In this document: piece by piece, positions 37,712-46,528 of the stretch | Layout: every line of letters begins with the position of its first letter | Numbering within the stretch: position 1 is the stretch's first letter | Source: JAHJQZ01 sp963675235 | GTDB lineage: Bacteria; Pseudomonadota; Alphaproteobacteria; Rhizobiales; Devosiaceae | Assembly (NCBI GenBank): GCA_963675235.2 | Contig: CAXXFU010000017.1 | Coordinates: forward strand, 558,001-622,000 | Length of the DNA: 64,000 bases | Reading direction: 5' to 3' | Made by a program: the position numbers and the translations under genes | Notes under the pieces: model-generated | Database searches by the model: none | Seen by the model: the letters and a program-made list of their open reading frames with translations, nothing else | Told to the model about the DNA's origin: nothing

Positions 37712-38800
37712 TCAGCTGCGCGACGGAGCGGACGCCGGCACGGGCGCGTCGGTGACGACGGTCTGGGGCGCGTCGCCGCCCCTGATTCCGCTGAAAAGAC
37801 TGCCGAAGAACCCGGTGACGGCGCCACCGATGGCGTCGGCGCCTTCCTCGACCTTGGCGTTGAATTCGGCGGTGCGCCTGGCGCTTTCGGCGGCAGCGAC
37901 CTTGGCCTCTTCCTCACGCTTCATGCGCTCGACGTCCTTCTTGTCGAGATCGGCGGCGGCAACCTGGAAGGCCGCGAGATCGGCGGCCTGCTTGGCGCCG
38001 ATCTTGGCCATCAGGTCCGGCCTGGTGGTCGCAGCCGGACAGGCGCCGGTGGCATTGGTGGCGCCGCCCGCCGGGAAGAATGTGTAGCGTTTCTCGCACA
38101 CATCCCAGTCGACAGTGCTGCGGGTCATCTCGAAGGCGTCGTAGCCAACCTTGAGATTGCGCCAGAACTCGATGTTCTCGTTGTGGCGGTACTTGAGCAG
38201 GTTGTCGTTGGTCAGGCGGAACGGGAAGATCTGCACCTGGAAGCTCTTCTGCCCGCCCCGGAACGCCTCGCGCCCGAGGGCGTAGATTTCGGCAATGCCT
38301 TCGTCGGTCATGGCGTAGCAGCCGCGCGACGAGCAATCGCCATGCACCATCAGGTTGGCGCCGGTGCGGCCCCAGGCGCGATCGAACTTGTTGGGAAAGC
38401 CGGTATTGAAGGCGAGATAATAGTTGGAACGCGGATTCATCAGCCCCGGCGAGATCGAATAGAAGCCTTCGGGCGACTGGCGGTCGCCTTCCTTGATCTT
38501 CGGGCCGAGATCGCCCGACCAGGCGCAGATATCGTAGGTCTTGAACAAGGCGAAGGTGCCGTCGCGCGTGCGTTTCCACACCTCGAGCGCCGATTCCTGC
38601 TTGAAGATGCGGACAATCATCGCCTCGCCGGGAGACGATCCCATCGAAGCCAGCCGCGCTTCCGCCGCAGAGGACAGCGGGATGTTGCCGCGGCCTTCGC
38701 CCTTCAACAATCCGCCGCTGCACGACGCCAGCACCAATGCCGCCAGCAACAGGCCGGCGAGCTGCACAACTCTACCGATACGCGTCAATCCATCCAACAC
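37712..38800 (-). CDS. YafK-type murein L,D-transpeptidase lipoprotein
   Basis: This 362-aa lipoprotein has a lipobox LASC with Cys27 as lipidated residue, a YafK/YkuD L,D-transpeptidase domain with His153 and catalytic Cys161 in MVHGDCSSRGCYAMTDE, and a C-terminal alanine/lysine-rich helical region (LDKKDVERMKREEEAKVAAA) before a glycine-rich end. Enzymes of this family act on peptidoglycan crosslinks or on lipoprotein-peptidoglycan links. The protein is probably anchored in a membrane facing the periplasm. It converges on the SLC13 gene. Confidence 0.92.
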   Translation of the reverse strand: MLDGLTRIGRVVQLAGLLLAALVLASCSGGLLKGEGRGNIPLSSAAEARLASMGSSPGEAMIVRIFKQESALEVWKRTRDGTFALFKTYDICAWSGDLGPKIKEGDRQSPEGFYSISPGLMNPRSNYYLAFNTGFPNKFDRAWGRTGANLMVHGDCSSRGCYAMTDEGIAEIYALGREAFRGGQKSFQVQIFPFRLTNDNLLKYRHNENIEFWRNLKVGYDAFEMTRSTVDWDVCEKRYTFFPAGGATNATGACPAATTRPDLMAKIGAKQAADLAAFQVAAADLDKKDVERMKREEEAKVAAAESARRTAEFNAKVEEGADAIGGAVTGFFGSLFSGIRGGDAPQTVVTDAPVPASAPSRS

Positions 38801-39037
38801 AAGCTGCCTCGGGCGTCACGCACCCGTTCAACCCTCGATTTGAACATCAAGTGGTTACTCGCCCGTAACCACACACCGCATGCAAATACTTTTCCGGCCT
38901 CCAAAAGCCTGTTCGCAAAAAGGTGATCCCGCCGGTTTCGATCCGAACACGTGGCCACCCGAAGACTTGCGCCATGCGTCTTGATTTCACCAAGACCTGG
39001 CATGGCCTAGCACGAAAGAGTGGCGGGCCGAATGGTC

Positions 39038-40000
39038 TCACGCCGGCGTGATGGATGCGGTCATCTTGAGGAACTTGTCGCGACGATGCTCGCGCAATTG
39101 CTCGCGCGAGAAATTGGCGAATTCACCGAGGAAGGTCTCGATCTCGGTTTCGGTCGCCTTCATGATCGCCTCCTGATGGCGGTGGGCGCCACCGATCGGT
39201 TCCTTGATGATGGCGTCGATGATGCCGAGCGACAGTAGATCGTTGGCGGTGATCTTCTGGGCCGCCGCCATCTCCGGCGCCTTGGCCGGATCGCGGAACA
39301 GGATCGATGCCCCGGCTTCGGGCGAGATGACCGAATAGATGGCATGCTCGAGCATCAGCACCTTGTTGGCAACGGCAATGGCGATAGCACCGCCCGAGCC
39401 GCCTTCGCCGATGACAATGGACAGATTGGGCACGCCGACGGAAAGGCTCATATCGGTCGAGCGGGCAATGGCCTCGGCCTGACCGCGCTCTTCGGCACCA
39501 ATGCCGGGATAGGCGCCGGAGGTATCAACGAAAGAGAGGATCGGCAGGTCGAACTTGTCGGCCATTTCCATGACGCGGACCGCCTTGCGGTAGCCTTCGG
39601 GCCTGGCCATGCCGAAATTGTGCTTGAGCCTTGTTTCGGTGCTCGAACCCTTCTCGGTACCAATGACGGCAACCGGGGTGCCGCGGAAACGCCCGAAGCC
39701 GGCCTGGATGGCGGCGTCCTCGGAGAACTTGCGATCGCCGGCGAGCGGCACGAATTCGGTGATCAGCGCCGAGGCGTAATCGGTGAAATGCGGGCGCTGC
39801 GGATGGCGGGCGACCTGGGTCTTCTGCCAGGGCGTGAGCTTTTTGTAGATGTCGGTCAGCGCCTCATCGGCACGGGCCTGCAACCGGGACACTTCCTCGT
39901 CGATCGAGACCGCCTGGTCGGTGTTCGCGAGCGACTTGAGTTCCTGGATTTTGCCCTGCAATTCGGCGACGGGCTTTTCGAAATCGAGATAGGACTGCAT
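39038..40000 (-). CDS. accA: Acetyl-CoA carboxylase carboxyltransferase subunit alpha
   Basis: AccA with AccD moves the carboxyl group from biotin to acetyl-CoA to form malonyl-CoA for fatty-acid synthesis. The 320 residues start YLDFEKPVAELQGKIQEL and include KLTPWQKTQVARHPQRP, VIGTEKGSSTETRLKHNFGMARPEGYRKA, FVDTSGAYPGIGAEERGQ, GEGGSGGAIAIAVANKVLMLEHAIYSVISPEAGASILF and IKEPIGGAHRH. Full length. It lies directly downstream of xerD (80 bases), a common order in Rhizobiales. Confidence 0.98.
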   Translation of the reverse strand: MQSYLDFEKPVAELQGKIQELKSLANTDQAVSIDEEVSRLQARADEALTDIYKKLTPWQKTQVARHPQRPHFTDYASALITEFVPLAGDRKFSEDAAIQAGFGRFRGTPVAVIGTEKGSSTETRLKHNFGMARPEGYRKAVRVMEMADKFDLPILSFVDTSGAYPGIGAEERGQAEAIARSTDMSLSVGVPNLSIVIGEGGSGGAIAIAVANKVLMLEHAIYSVISPEAGASILFRDPAKAPEMAAAQKITANDLLSLGIIDAIIKEPIGGAHRHQEAIMKATETEIETFLGEFANFSREQLREHRRDKFLKMTASITPA

Positions 40001-40079
40001 CTGACTGCCGTTTCAAGAAGAACCGGGCGCTTCATGCAGCGCCATTTTGGCCGGAAAGTGGCTAGTGCGCACTCACCTG

Positions 40080-41009
40080 TCAAGCATCCTCGCCGCGATC
40101 ATTGAGCGGATGGTGCGTTTCGACAAGTGCCTTGAGCCTTTCGTCGAGCACATGGGTGTAGATCTGGGTGGTCGAGATATCGGCATGGCCGAGCAGCGTC
40201 TGCACCGCCCTGAGGTCGGCTCCGCCCTGCAACAGGTGGGATGCGAAAGCGTGGCGGATGACGTGCGGGCTGAGGCGCGAGGCGGCAATGCCGGCACGGG
40301 CGCCGAGCGCCTTCAATTCACGGGCAAAGACCTGGCGGCTGAGGTGCCCGGCCGCGCCCTCGGCCGGGAACACGAACATGCCGGGGGGCAATTGCGCCTT
40401 CCAGGCCATCAAGGCGTCGCGGGCGCTGTCAGTAAGCGGTACGACGCGGTCGCGGCCGCCCTTGCCGGTGATGGTCAGGAATTGCGCGTCTTTGAGCACG
40501 GCGGCACGGCGCATCGACACCAGTTCGGAAACCCGGAGGCCGGAGGCATAGAGCAGTTCGACCAGCACATGGAGTCGGCGGGCCGCGGTGCCGGCATTGG
40601 CGGTTTCCGCCTCGATCCGGGCCTCCGTTTCGGCCATCACCAGCAGCTTGTCGACCTCGGCAACCGAAAGCACCTTGGGCAGGGTCCGGCGCGGTTTGGG
40701 CGCCGAAACGATGCGGGTCGGATCGTCGTCCCGCATGCCTTCGGACAACAGGAACCTGTGGAACTGCTTGATCGCGCTCAGCCGTCGCGCCGCCGACCGC
40801 GGGCTCAGCCCCTCGGCTTCAAGCCGGCTGAGGTAATCGCCGATCGTTCGCCGGTCGGCCGTGTGGATGGTGCGGCCGGTGTCGCTGAGGAAACTGGCAT
40901 AATCGGCAAGATCTCGTTCGTAGGCCAAAAGCGTGTTGGCGGCGGCGCCACGTTCGGCGCTCATCATTTCGAGGAAGGCTTCGACCTGGGCGGCGCCCGT
41001 GCTCATCAC
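40080..41009 (-). CDS. xerD: Site-specific tyrosine recombinase XerD
   Basis: XerD with XerC resolves chromosome dimers at dif sites. The 309 residues have an N-terminal SAM-like core-binding domain and the catalytic domain with Arg159, Lys183, His249, Arg252, His275 and nucleophile Tyr284 (SPHVIRHAFASHLLQGGADL, LLGHADISTTQIYTHV). This is a housekeeping recombinase rather than a phage integrase, judged by the size and by the conserved context beside accA and the aroK-aroB cluster. Confidence 0.95.
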   Translation of the reverse strand: MMSTGAAQVEAFLEMMSAERGAAANTLLAYERDLADYASFLSDTGRTIHTADRRTIGDYLSRLEAEGLSPRSAARRLSAIKQFHRFLLSEGMRDDDPTRIVSAPKPRRTLPKVLSVAEVDKLLVMAETEARIEAETANAGTAARRLHVLVELLYASGLRVSELVSMRRAAVLKDAQFLTITGKGGRDRVVPLTDSARDALMAWKAQLPPGMFVFPAEGAAGHLSRQVFARELKALGARAGIAASRLSPHVIRHAFASHLLQGGADLRAVQTLLGHADISTTQIYTHVLDERLKALVETHHPLNDRGEDA

Positions 41010-41019
41010 CGGTCCGGCG

Positions 41020-41169
41020 CTAGCTGTCGCCGAACAGGTCGCGCGCCGGCACTTTCATCGTCACGACCTTTTCTGGCGGGTCAACGAAGATGGTCAGCGA
41101 CAGCATGCCGGCGAAGACCAGCCCGCCCAGGAACAGCAAGACGATGATGAAACGAATGAGGCTGGGCAT
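41020..41169 (-). CDS. Small single-span membrane protein (49 aa)
   Basis: A 49-codon frame begins MPSLIRFIIVLLFLGGLVFA and continues with GMLSLTIFVDPPEKVVTMKV and PARDLFGDS. It has one strong hydrophobic helix (about 4-28) and a short hydrophilic tail with VDPPEKVVT. It ends ten bases before xerD on the same strand and is divergent from aroK. Codon use is good and the arrangement looks like the small conserved proteins at this position in other Rhizobiales; that comparison is from memory. Function is unknown. Confidence 0.75.
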   Translation of the reverse strand: MPSLIRFIIVLLFLGGLVFAGMLSLTIFVDPPEKVVTMKVPARDLFGDS

Positions 41170-41352
41170 GACGCTTGGCGTTCGAACTCCGTCAGGACAC
41201 GATAATCATTGGACTTTGCCCCCATTTGCCCTCCGCTTTCAAGCCGTGCCCGCTCGCGCGCACAGGAGTGCGCGCGGTTCGGCTTGCGGCTTTCGCCCCT
41301 GCCGTGGCATTTATCGGGCCGGTCGAGACGGTTTCCCGGCAAAGGATGAGGC

Positions 41353-41979
41353 ATGAACCAGGCGCGGACGCATGGCGAGGACGTTGAGCGCAGGCGCGGC
41401 GAACCTGTTGCGCCCGAGGCCCTGATCAAGGCCGTCACCGCCGGCCTTGGCGGACGCCCGATCGTCCTGATCGGCATGATGGGGGCGGGCAAGACCACTG
41501 TCGGACGGCGGCTCGCCACCGTGCTCGGTCGCCAGTTCCTCGATTCCGACGCCGAGATCGAGGCCGCGGCCGGCATGTCCATTCCCGACATTTTCGATGT
41601 GCATGGCGAAAGCGATTTCCGTACCGGCGAAGTCCGCGTCATCTCGCGGCTGATGGCCGAGAACGACATCGTGCTCGGCACCGGCGGCGGCGCCTTCATC
41701 AATCCCGAAACCCGGGCGCTGATCCGCGAGCGCGGCGTTTCCATCTGGCTCCGGGCCGATCTCGACACGCTGTTCGCGCGCGTGTCGCGCCGGGCCAACC
41801 GGCCGCTGCTCAAGACCGCCAACCCGCGCCAGACGCTCAGGGAGCTGATCGACAAGCGCAGCCCCATCTATGCCGAGGCCGATCTGACAATCCACTCGCG
41901 CGAGGTCCCGCATGACGTGATCGTCCGCGACACCCTTGACGCCCTGGCCGCCCATTTCAGCAAAGACACCCATGACTGA
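41353..41979 (+). CDS. aroK: Shikimate kinase
   Basis: AroK phosphorylates shikimate in the chorismate pathway. The 208 residues contain the P-loop GMMGAGKT (41-48), the shikimate-binding FLDSDAEIEAAAGMSIPDIF, GTGGGAFINPETR and the lid/adenine region RRANRPLLKTANPRQTLREL. A 35-residue N-terminal extension precedes the kinase fold, as usual in alphaproteobacteria. Its stop overlaps the aroB start (ATGACTGA). Confidence 0.96.
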   Translation: MNQARTHGEDVERRRGEPVAPEALIKAVTAGLGGRPIVLIGMMGAGKTTVGRRLATVLGRQFLDSDAEIEAAAGMSIPDIFDVHGESDFRTGEVRVISRLMAENDIVLGTGGGAFINPETRALIRERGVSIWLRADLDTLFARVSRRANRPLLKTANPRQTLRELIDKRSPIYAEADLTIHSREVPHDVIVRDTLDALAAHFSKDTHD

Positions 41980-43087
41980 CATCCCCCGTATCGTCCCCAT
42001 CGCCCTCACCGACCGGCCCTATGACATCCTTGTCGGCCACGGCCTCATCGAACGCGCCGGCGCCATGCTGAAAGAGCGTTTCGGCGCGGCGCGCTATGGC
42101 ATCGTCACCGACGAAAACGTCGCCAGGGCGCAATTGCCGCGCCTGACGGCGAGCCTCGATGCTGCCGGCATCGGCTATGAGGTGATCGTCGTGCCGGCGG
42201 GCGAGGCCACCAAGAGCTACGAGTATCTGATCAAGGTGGTCGAGGGGCTGCTGGCGGCGAAACTCGAACGCAAGGACCTGGTCATCGCCTTCGGTGGCGG
42301 CGTCGTCGGCGATCTTGCCGGCTTTGCCGCCTCGGTGACCCGGCGCGGCATGGATTTCGTCCAGATCCCGACCTCTTTGCTGGCCCAGGTCGATTCCTCG
42401 GTCGGCGGCAAGACCGGCATCAACACGCCCTATGGCAAGAACCTGTTTGGCGCCTTCCATCAGCCGCGGCTGGTGCTCGCCGATCTCGACGTCTACGACA
42501 CCCTGCCCGAGCGCGAATTCCGCGCCGGCTATGCCGAGGTGGCCAAATACGGGCTGATCGATGACGCCGATTATTTCAACTGGCTGGAAGCGAACCGGCC
42601 CGAGATCTACGCGGCCGGCCCGGCCCTCGCCGAGGCGATCGCCCGCGCCTGCGCCGCCAAGGCGCGGTTCGTGCTCGCCGACGAAAAGGAGGCCGGCGTC
42701 CGGGCGCTGCTCAATCTCGGCCACACCTTCGGACATGCACTCGAAAAGGCGACAGGTTACTCCCAGCGCCTGATCCATGGCGAAGGCGTCGCCATCGGCA
42801 CAGTGCTGGCGCACCAGTTCTCGGTCAAACTCGGCATCTGCGCATCCCAGGACGCGGTGCGTGTCGCCAGGCATTTGCAATTGGCCGGCCTGCCCACCAC
42901 ATTGGCGGACATTCCGGGTGAACCCATGGATATCGAGACACTGATGACAGCCATTGCCCAGGACAAGAAGGTCGAGCGCGGCGCCCTGACCTTCATCCTG
43001 ACACGCGGCATCGGCGAAAGCTTCATCGAGAAACAGGTCGATCCCGCGGCCGTGCGGGCATTTCTGGAGGAGCAACTCAACCCATGA
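41972..43087 (+). CDS. aroB: 3-dehydroquinate synthase
   Basis: AroB converts DAHP to 3-dehydroquinate, the second shikimate step, using NAD+ and a divalent metal. The 371 residues include YGIVTDENVA, VIAFGGGVVGDLAGFAASVT, QIPTSLLAQVDSSVGGKTGINTPYGKNLFGAFHQP, EVAKYGLIDD and LNLGHTFGHALEKATGY with LIHGEGVAIG, giving the metal ligands. It is coupled by overlaps to aroK upstream and to the CorC-type gene downstream (ATGA at 43084-43087). Confidence 0.97.
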   Translation: MTDIPRIVPIALTDRPYDILVGHGLIERAGAMLKERFGAARYGIVTDENVARAQLPRLTASLDAAGIGYEVIVVPAGEATKSYEYLIKVVEGLLAAKLERKDLVIAFGGGVVGDLAGFAASVTRRGMDFVQIPTSLLAQVDSSVGGKTGINTPYGKNLFGAFHQPRLVLADLDVYDTLPEREFRAGYAEVAKYGLIDDADYFNWLEANRPEIYAAGPALAEAIARACAAKARFVLADEKEAGVRALLNLGHTFGHALEKATGYSQRLIHGEGVAIGTVLAHQFSVKLGICASQDAVRVARHLQLAGLPTTLADIPGEPMDIETLMTAIAQDKKVERGALTFILTRGIGESFIEKQVDPAAVRAFLEEQLNP

Positions 43088-44352
43088 TCACCGCCATGTG
43101 GGCGACCGTCACGGGGATCATCGTCCTTTTGATGCTGTCGGCGTTCTTTTCCGGCTCGGAGACGGCGCTAACCGCAGCGTCGCGCGCCCGGATGCGCGCC
43201 ATGCGCAAAGCCGGATCGAAACGGGCCGAAACCGTCGAAAAACTGACCGGCGACAAGGAAAAGCTGCTCGGCGGACTGCTCCTCGGAAACAATCTCGTCA
43301 ACATTCTCGCATCGGCGCTGGCGACCAGCGTGCTGATCGCCATTTTCGGAGACAGCGGCGTCGTCTACGCCACGCTCGGCATGACGCTGGCGGTGGTGGT
43401 CTTCGCCGAGGTGCTGCCCAAGACCTGGGCCATCAACCATCCCGACGGTTTTGCCCTGGCCGTCGCACCATTCATCGCCGTGGTCATCGCCGTTTTCGCC
43501 CCCATCACCTTTGCTGTTCAGGCGGTGGTTCGTACGGTGTTGCGCCTGATCGGGGCCACCGGACAGGACACGCGCTCCGGCATCACCGGCACCGAGGAGA
43601 TTCGCGGCACCGTCGACCTGCTGCACGAGGAAGGCGAGGTCAAGAAGGGCGACCGCGACATGCTCGGCGGCATCCTCGATCTCAAGGATCTCGAGGTTTC
43701 CGACGTCATGGTGCATCGCACGCGCATCGCCGCGCTCGACGCCGACCTGCCGGTCGAGGACCTGATCAAGGGCGTGCTCGAAAGCCCCTATACCCGCCTG
43801 CCGCTCTATCGCGGCGAACCCGATGACGTCATAGGTATCTTGCACGCCAAGGACGTGGTGCGGGCGCTTTATCGCGCCGAGGGCGACCTTTCGCGCATCG
43901 CCATCGAAAAACTCGTCGCCAAGCCGTGGTTCGTGCCCGATACCACGCCGCTTTCGGCTCAGCTCAACGCCTTTCTCAAGGCCAAGGTGCATTCGGCGCT
44001 GGTCGTCGACGAATATGGCGACGTCCAGGGCCTGATCGCGCTCGAGGACATTCTCGAAGAAATCGTCGGCGACATCGCCGACGAATATGACGAGGTCATC
44101 CAGGGCATTCTCAAGCAGGCCGACGGCTCCTACCTGATCGATGGCGACATCCCCGTTCGCGACGTCAACCGCACGCTTAACTGGTCGATGCCCGATGACG
44201 AGGCGACGACGATTGCCGGTCTTGTCATCCACGAGGCCAAGATGATCCCCATCGCCGGCCAGCAGTTCACCTTCCACGGCTTCCGCTTCGAGGTGATGAA
44301 GAAACAGCGCAACCGCCTGACGCGGCTGCGCGTGACGCCCGTGACGGACTAA
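43084..44352 (+). CDS. HlyC/CorC (CNNM-type) transporter-like protein, copy 1
   Basis: This 422-aa membrane protein has a DUF21 (CNNM) domain with three or four helices, starting ITAMWATVTGIIVLLMLSAFFSGSE, a CBS pair (from about 205, DVMVHRTRIAALD and ALVVDEYGDVQGLIALEDI), and a C-terminal CorC_HlyC domain (DGSYLIDGDIPVRDVNRTLN to the end). Family members are linked to magnesium/cobalt efflux or membrane stability. It is translationally coupled to aroB. Its C-terminal half is very close to that of the next gene. Confidence 0.93.
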   Translation: MITAMWATVTGIIVLLMLSAFFSGSETALTAASRARMRAMRKAGSKRAETVEKLTGDKEKLLGGLLLGNNLVNILASALATSVLIAIFGDSGVVYATLGMTLAVVVFAEVLPKTWAINHPDGFALAVAPFIAVVIAVFAPITFAVQAVVRTVLRLIGATGQDTRSGITGTEEIRGTVDLLHEEGEVKKGDRDMLGGILDLKDLEVSDVMVHRTRIAALDADLPVEDLIKGVLESPYTRLPLYRGEPDDVIGILHAKDVVRALYRAEGDLSRIAIEKLVAKPWFVPDTTPLSAQLNAFLKAKVHSALVVDEYGDVQGLIALEDILEEIVGDIADEYDEVIQGILKQADGSYLIDGDIPVRDVNRTLNWSMPDDEATTIAGLVIHEAKMIPIAGQQFTFHGFRFEVMKKQRNRLTRLRVTPVTD

Positions 44353-44460
44353 AGTGTTTTCCGCAAAAGTGGACGCCACTTTTGCGGCTCGAAAACACGA
44401 CACCTCACTGATCTGGAGCGTTGGTTTCGATTCCATCAAAACGTGAATCGCTCCAGACGA
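44352..44460 (-). repeat. Composite palindromic repeat, copy B
   Basis: Read on the minus strand this has TGATGGAATCGAAACCAACG with CGCTCCAGA, then GTTTTCGAGCCGCAAAAGTG and CGTCCACTTTTGCGG: the same two units as copy A at 19443, in the same order. The plus strand shows a hairpin AAAAGTGG/CCACTTTT near the first CorC-type stop codon, and TCTGGAGCG/CGCTCCAGA flanking the second unit. It lies between the two CorC-type paralogues. Confidence 0.75.
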
Positions 44461-44607
44461 TGGCGCGCCCAGCGGGCCGTTTCAGCGCACATTGCCCGGG
44501 CCAAAGCTCCAATCACGCGCATCGGCTTGCACCAGCGGGCCGAAACGGTCAAAACATGGCCAGAACCCAAGACCCTTGCGTCGGGCCGGTGCTGACCACG
44601 CCGGCAA

Positions 44608-45933
44608 ATGCGTGGAAAGACCGCCCAAGTGAACGAAACCGTTCTCAATCTCACCATCGCCGTGCTGCTGCTGGCGGCCAATGCCTTCTACGTCGCGGCC
44701 GAGTTCGCCCTGGTCAAATCGCGCGGCTTCCGCATCGCCGCGCTGGCCGAGAACGGCACGTTCGGCGCCCGGCTCGCCAAGCGCATCATGGTGAAGATCG
44801 AACCCTATCTCGCCAATTGCCAGCTCGGCATCACCATGGCCTCGCTCGGGCTCGGCTGGGTCGGCGAGCCGACGGCCGCCTCGCTGATCGCCCCGCTGCT
44901 CGAGCCGCTCGGGCTGCCGCATTCGGCCATCCATGTCATCGCCTTCGTCTCGGGCTTCCTGCTGTTCTCCTCGCTGCACATCGTCATCGGCGAACAGGTC
45001 CCCAAGACCCTGGCCATCCGCAAGCCTGAGCCGGTGTCGCTGTTCATCGCCTACCCGCTGCATGTCTCGTATGTGCTGCTGTTCCCGCTGACCTGGCTGT
45101 TGAGCGCGGCGGCAAGCGGCATCCTGCGGCTGCTGGGCGTCGCCGAGGCCAGCCATGTCGACATTCTCACCGACGAGGAAATCGAAGGGCTGATCGAGGT
45201 GTCGGCGGAACACGGCAAGATGGAAGCCGGCCAGGCGACCTATATCCAGAACGTCTTCCGCTTCGGCGAACTCGAGGTGTCCGACGTCATGGTTCACCGC
45301 ACCCGCATCGTCGCGCTCGATGCCAACCTGCCGGCGCCGGAGCTGATCAAGCTGGTTCTGGAAAGCTCATATACCCGCATGCCGATCTATCGCGGCGAGC
45401 CGGACGACATCATCGGCATCGTCCATGCCAAGGACGTGCTCAGGGCTTTGGCCCGGGCTCAGGGCGACATGGAAAAGGTCAACATGGTCAAGCTCTCGAC
45501 CAAGCCCTGGTTCGTGCCCGACACCACGCCGCTCTCGGCCCAGCTCAGCGCCTTCCTCAAGGCCAATACCCATTTCGCCCTGGTCATCGACGAATATGGC
45601 GAGATGGAAGGGCTGATCACGCTTGAGGACATTCTGGAGGAAATCGTCGGCGACATCGCCGACGAATATGACGTGGTCATCGAAGGCATTCTCAAGCAGG
45701 CCGACGGCTCCTACCTGATCGACGGCGACGTGCCGATCCGCGACGTCAACCGTTCGCTCGGCTGGCACCTGCCCGACGAGGAGGTGACCACCATCGCCGG
45801 GCTGGTCATTCACGAGGCCAAGATGATCCCGAACGAAGGCCAGCAGTTCACCTTCCACGGCTCGCGCTTCCGGGTGCTGCGCAAGCAGCGCAACCGGCTG
45901 ACGCAATTGCGGGTGACGCCGCTCAAGGCGTGA
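44608..45933 (+). CDS. HlyC/CorC (CNNM-type) transporter-like protein, copy 2
   Basis: This 441-aa paralogue of the preceding gene has a DUF21 domain beginning VLNLTIAVLLLAANAFYVAAEFALVKSRG, which fits the second CNNM branch, then a CBS pair and CorC_HlyC domain. From LEVSDVMVHRTRI onwards the protein sequence closely follows copy 1, including long identical stretches such as ALEDILEEIVGDIADEYD-like and GILKQADGSYLIDGD. The N-terminal halves differ strongly. This suggests an old duplication with later exchange of the 3' halves. Confidence 0.92.
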   Translation: MRGKTAQVNETVLNLTIAVLLLAANAFYVAAEFALVKSRGFRIAALAENGTFGARLAKRIMVKIEPYLANCQLGITMASLGLGWVGEPTAASLIAPLLEPLGLPHSAIHVIAFVSGFLLFSSLHIVIGEQVPKTLAIRKPEPVSLFIAYPLHVSYVLLFPLTWLLSAAASGILRLLGVAEASHVDILTDEEIEGLIEVSAEHGKMEAGQATYIQNVFRFGELEVSDVMVHRTRIVALDANLPAPELIKLVLESSYTRMPIYRGEPDDIIGIVHAKDVLRALARAQGDMEKVNMVKLSTKPWFVPDTTPLSAQLSAFLKANTHFALVIDEYGEMEGLITLEDILEEIVGDIADEYDVVIEGILKQADGSYLIDGDVPIRDVNRSLGWHLPDEEVTTIAGLVIHEAKMIPNEGQQFTFHGSRFRVLRKQRNRLTQLRVTPLKA

Positions 45934-46199
45934 AACCGCCGAATTTGCCGGAAAACAGCCAGCTCCACGTCCGAAGACCGGGCCGACCCTACAAATATGG
46001 GGCGTGACCGAGGGCGCGGCAAGCCGGAAAATCGCTCTCCAGGCCGGTTTTGTTCACCCATGCCATGGCAGTTTCGTGTTAGGTCATGCGCTTCGACGAC
46101 TTCAAGACGCATGACCTTGTTTTCCGGGTGACCGCACGCTCAACCGGCGAAGCGGCGTTGGCAATGCCATGGTGCAACACACAGGCAGTTGAGCCTGCG

Positions 46200-46478
46200 C
46201 TAGGGTTTGACGACCTCGATGGCCAGGGCATGCACGCCTGCCTTGATCTCGTCGTCAAGGGTCTCCATGACGAGCCGGTGTTGCGCAACCCGGCTGAGGC
46301 CGTCAAAATGGCGGGTCGCGATTCTGACCCGGAAATGGGTTTCTCCGCCCTTGCGGTGGCCGGCATGGTGAGGATCGTGATGATGGTGCGCGTGCTTGCG
46401 GCTCTCGTCGATGACTTCGAGCACGGAAGGCTCAAGGCGGGCTGTCAGTTTGTCCGTGATGGTCTCGGCGACACTCAT
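46200..46478 (-). CDS. bolA: BolA family protein
   Basis: This 92-aa BolA-type protein normally pairs with a monothiol glutaredoxin to bind or sense a [2Fe-2S] cluster and affects iron and stress regulation. The body has the usual SRVAQHRLVMETLDDEIKAGVHALAIEV end. The loop at residues 29-48 is unusually histidine-rich: nine of 20 residues are His (KHAHHHHDPHHAGHRKGGETHF). It is divergent from the J-domain gene by 50 bases, the standard alphaproteobacterial arrangement. Confidence 0.95.
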   Translation of the reverse strand: MSVAETITDKLTARLEPSVLEVIDESRKHAHHHHDPHHAGHRKGGETHFRVRIATRHFDGLSRVAQHRLVMETLDDEIKAGVHALAIEVVKP

Positions 46479-46528
46479 GGGCTTGGCACTCCGGCGCGGT
46501 TTGTCAGTGAGGATGTGGTGTTCAGTTA

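Noticed and set aside
40080..41009. Phage integrase reading of the tyrosine recombinase
   Set aside because: Size, catalytic spacing and conserved housekeeping neighbours fit XerD; no attachment sites or phage genes.
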